8,078 nucleotides of DNA. Origin: Rubrivivax sp. (GTDB lineage: Bacteria > Pseudomonadota > Gammaproteobacteria > Burkholderiales > Burkholderiaceae). The stretch spans positions 1-8,078 of the forward strand of contig SEEY01000153.1 of NCBI GenBank assembly GCA_004211235.1. Direction: 5' to 3'. A program made the translations under genes and the position numbers. Below, in pieces: positions 6,878 to 8,078 of this stretch (the stretch's first letter is position 1; every line of letters begins with the position of its first letter). Below the pieces are notes generated by a model that did not search any database, had not been told where the DNA came from, and was given only the letters and a program-made list of their open reading frames with translations.

Positions 6878-6904
6878 GCATGCATACTTTCTGATGCATA
6901 CCTG
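6864..6904. promoter_or_regulatory. Candidate VapBC operator (inverted repeat over the -10 box)
   Basis: CAGGTATG (6864-6871) and CATACCTG (6897-6904) form a perfect 8-bp inverted repeat with a 25-bp spacer. An extra CATAC half-site lies at 6883-6887, so TGCATAC occurs twice as a direct repeat 14 bp apart (6881, 6895). The palindrome ATGCATGCAT is at 6876-6885. These sites flank and cover the -10 box and the start region. AbrB-fold antitoxins, alone or with their toxin, typically bind such repeats to repress their own operon; that role is inferred here. Confidence 0.65.
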
Positions 6905-6943
6905 AGACGCTGCCTCCCGTGGCGCTCAGCCGCTGGAGGCCGC

Positions 6944-7201
6944 ATGGAAGCCACCGTTGCCGAACGCGGGCAGATCACGCTGCCCAAAGCCGTCCGAGAT
7001 GCGCTCGGCCTGACCAAGGGCACGACGCTCAAGGTCGAGCTGGACGGTGGCCGCATCATCCTGCGCAAGGATGTCGGCGACGCCCTGTCCAAGATGCGCG
7101 GCCGGATCAAGCTGCCCGAGGGCGTGACGACGGACGACGTGATGCGCGAGCTGCGCGGCCGCGCGCCGGGCGACCCTTATCCGCCGCCGGACGAGGCCTG
7201 A
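6944..7201 (+). CDS. vapB: AbrB/MazE/SpoVT-type antitoxin of a type II toxin-antitoxin module
   Basis: An 85-residue protein with an N-terminal swapped-hairpin AbrB DNA-binding domain at about 2-43 (ATVAERGQITLPKAVRDALGL, then GTTLKVELDGGRIILRK). Antitoxins of this type dimerise to bind the operon's own operator and use a flexible C-terminus to bind and block the toxin. Here the tail from about 44 to 85 ends in GDPYPPPDEA and looks disordered, which fits that role. GGAGG lies only 4 bases before the ATG, slightly close but strong. It lies 47 bp upstream of a PIN-domain toxin gene, and the promoter region carries inverted repeats that suit autorepression. MazE and VapB are both used as names for this fold; the PIN partner favours VapB. 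Confidence 0.92.
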   Translation: MEATVAERGQITLPKAVRDALGLTKGTTLKVELDGGRIILRKDVGDALSKMRGRIKLPEGVTTDDVMRELRGRAPGDPYPPPDEA

Positions 7202-7204
7202 TCC

Positions 7205-7252
7205 ATGCTCAGCCCGCTGCCCTCCCCCGCCATGGCGCAGGTCCGCCCTTGA
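7205..7252 (+). CDS. Possible 15-codon leader ORF upstream of vapC
   Basis: ATG at 7205, preceded by GAGG (7193-7196) 8 bases upstream, opens a 15-codon frame (MLSPLPSPAMAQVRP) whose TGA (7250-7252) overlaps the vapC TTG start (7249-7251). It could carry ribosomes to the poor vapC start and so set toxin output. A chance ORF in GC-rich DNA is just as possible; the peptide itself shows no recognisable feature. Confidence 0.25.
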   Translation: MLSPLPSPAMAQVRP

Positions 7253-7668
7253 TCGCCGTCGACACCTCCATCCTGGTCGACTACATCGGCGACGGCCCGT
7301 CGGCCGACGAGGCAGAGCAGCTGCTGCGCAGCGCGCTGTCCACCGGGCCGGTGGTGGCCTGCGAGGTCGTGGTCAGCGAGGTTGTCGCGGGCTTGGGCCA
7401 CAGCGACATCGTGCTGGAAACCCTGGAGGCCATCGGCATCGGCTTCTCGCCGGTGGAGCTGCGCGCCGCGCTGCGCGCCGGCGAGATGCAGCGCCGCTAC
7501 CGCCAGCGTCTGCCAAGCCAGGTGTCGCCCCAGGACATCAAGCGCACCGTGCCCGACTTCCTCATCGGCGCCCACGCCCTGCTGCAATGCCAGGGCCTGA
7601 TCACCCGCGACGCGGGCTTCTTCCGCGACTACTTCAAGGGCCTGCGCGTCATCGCGCCGCGCGCCTGA
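7249..7668 (+). CDS. vapC: VapC-like PIN-domain ribonuclease toxin
   Basis: A 139-residue PIN-domain protein. VapC toxins are Mg-dependent ribonucleases that cut tRNA or rRNA and stop translation when the antitoxin is degraded; the target here is unknown. The acidic active-site set is intact: D5 in IAVDTSILVDY, E44 in VVSEVV, D103 in VPDFLIGAHA and D121 in TRDAGFF. No ATG or GTG is available in frame near the start of homology, so a TTG at 7249 is chosen, placing MIAVDTS in the usual N-terminal position. It has only a weak AGG upstream. A 15-codon reading frame (7205-7252) overlaps the TTG and may couple translation. The frame is open upstream to 6919, but that part overlaps the antitoxin gene out of frame and is not PIN-like. 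Confidence 0.9.
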   Translation: MIAVDTSILVDYIGDGPSADEAEQLLRSALSTGPVVACEVVVSEVVAGLGHSDIVLETLEAIGIGFSPVELRAALRAGEMQRRYRQRLPSQVSPQDIKRTVPDFLIGAHALLQCQGLITRDAGFFRDYFKGLRVIAPRA

Positions 7669-7698
7669 CTTTTTCAATCCCGTCCCAGGAGTTCATCC

Positions 7699-8078
7699 AT
7701 GCTCACCGCCTACCGCCAACACGCCGCCGAACGCGCTGCCCTCGGCATCCCGCCCCTGCCCCTGGAGGCCAAGCAGGTCGCCGAATTGATCGAGCTGATC
7801 AAGGCCCCGCCGGCTGGTGAAGACGCTTTCCTGCTCGACCTGCTGACCCATCGCGTGCCCCCGGGCGTGGACGATGCGGCCAAGGTCAAGGCGTCCTTCC
7901 TGGCCGCAGTGGCGCACGGCGACATCGCCGTCAGCCTGCTCTCCAAGGCCAAGGCCACCGAGCTGCTGGGCACCATGGTGGGCGGCTACAACGTGCATCC
8001 GCTGATCGAACTGCTGGACGACGCGCAAGTCGCTCCCGTGGCCGCCGAAGGCCTGAAGAAGACGCTGTTGATGTTCGA
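7699..8078 (+). CDS. acnB: Aconitate hydratase B (AcnB), N-terminal part
   Basis: Aconitase B converts citrate to isocitrate through cis-aconitate using a [4Fe-4S] cluster, in the cytoplasm. Only the first 126 residues of about 860 are present. They cover the N-terminal HEAT-like helical domain that distinguishes AcnB from AcnA: MLTAYRQHAAERAALGI, PPAGEDAFLLDLLTHRVPPG at 37-56, and ELLGTMVGGYNVHPLIELLDD at 88-108, closely resembling E. coli AcnB by memory. AGGAG (7687-7691) lies 7 bases before the ATG and fixes the start. The cluster cysteines lie outside the window. It begins 30 bp after the vapC stop with no terminator between, so it may share a transcript with the toxin-antitoxin module. 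Confidence 0.97.
   Translation, partial: MLTAYRQHAAERAALGIPPLPLEAKQVAELIELIKAPPAGEDAFLLDLLTHRVPPGVDDAAKVKASFLAAVAHGDIAVSLLSKAKATELLGTMVGGYNVHPLIELLDDAQVAPVAAEGLKKTLLMF

Noticed and set aside
6919..7248. Upstream extension of the vapC frame to 6919 (249 codons)
   Set aside because: It overlaps the antitoxin gene out of frame and encodes Arg/Ala/Gly-rich sequence with no PIN features.
1..8078. Mobile elements, CRISPR arrays, tRNA or rRNA genes, and a novel multi-gene system
   Set aside because: No transposase, integrase, spaced repeats or RNA-gene sequence was seen; every sizeable gene except the exported protein falls in a known family.

Overview
This is a GC-rich window holding a cluster of TCA-cycle genes from what looks like a betaproteobacterium, most likely Burkholderiales. 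That placement is an inference from the GC-rich codon use, the familiar look of the Mdh, AcnB and SdhABCD proteins, and the gene order: gntR and sdhCDAB on one strand, divergent from mdh, a CitE-like lyase, a small exported protein and acnB. I could not run a search to name a genus.

Left half, minus strand (read from 3998 down to 1): a GntR/HutC-type regulator, then sdhC, sdhD, sdhA and the first 180 codons of sdhB, which runs off the window. The sdh genes are tightly packed: sdhD and sdhA share one base (TGATG), and sdhA and sdhB are 28 bp apart. Together they encode succinate dehydrogenase (respiratory complex II), and the heme, quinone, FAD and iron-sulfur residues expected of each visible part are present.

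Right half, plus strand: mdh (malate dehydrogenase) starts 96 bp from gntR across a divergent intergenic region that carries several inverted repeats. A rho-independent terminator follows mdh and ends only 8 bases before the start of a CitE/HpcH-family CoA ester lyase. Next come an exported protein of unknown function with a faint MliC-like pattern, a two-gene toxin-antitoxin module (AbrB-fold antitoxin, PIN-domain VapC toxin) with a clear promoter and overlapping inverted-repeat operator, and then, 30 bp after the toxin gene, the first 126 codons of acnB (aconitase B).

The core enzymes cover three TCA steps: isomerisation of citrate (AcnB), oxidation of succinate (SdhCDAB) and oxidation of malate (Mdh). 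The GntR regulator is placed to control both divergent arms. The TA module is the accessory element. It sits directly upstream of acnB with no visible terminator between, so the two may share transcripts. I see no RNA genes, insertion sequences, CRISPR arrays or prophage genes, and no intergenic gap exceeds about 120 bp. Most of the window is ordinary housekeeping sequence. The regulatory regions and the TA/acnB junction are the parts worth a second look.
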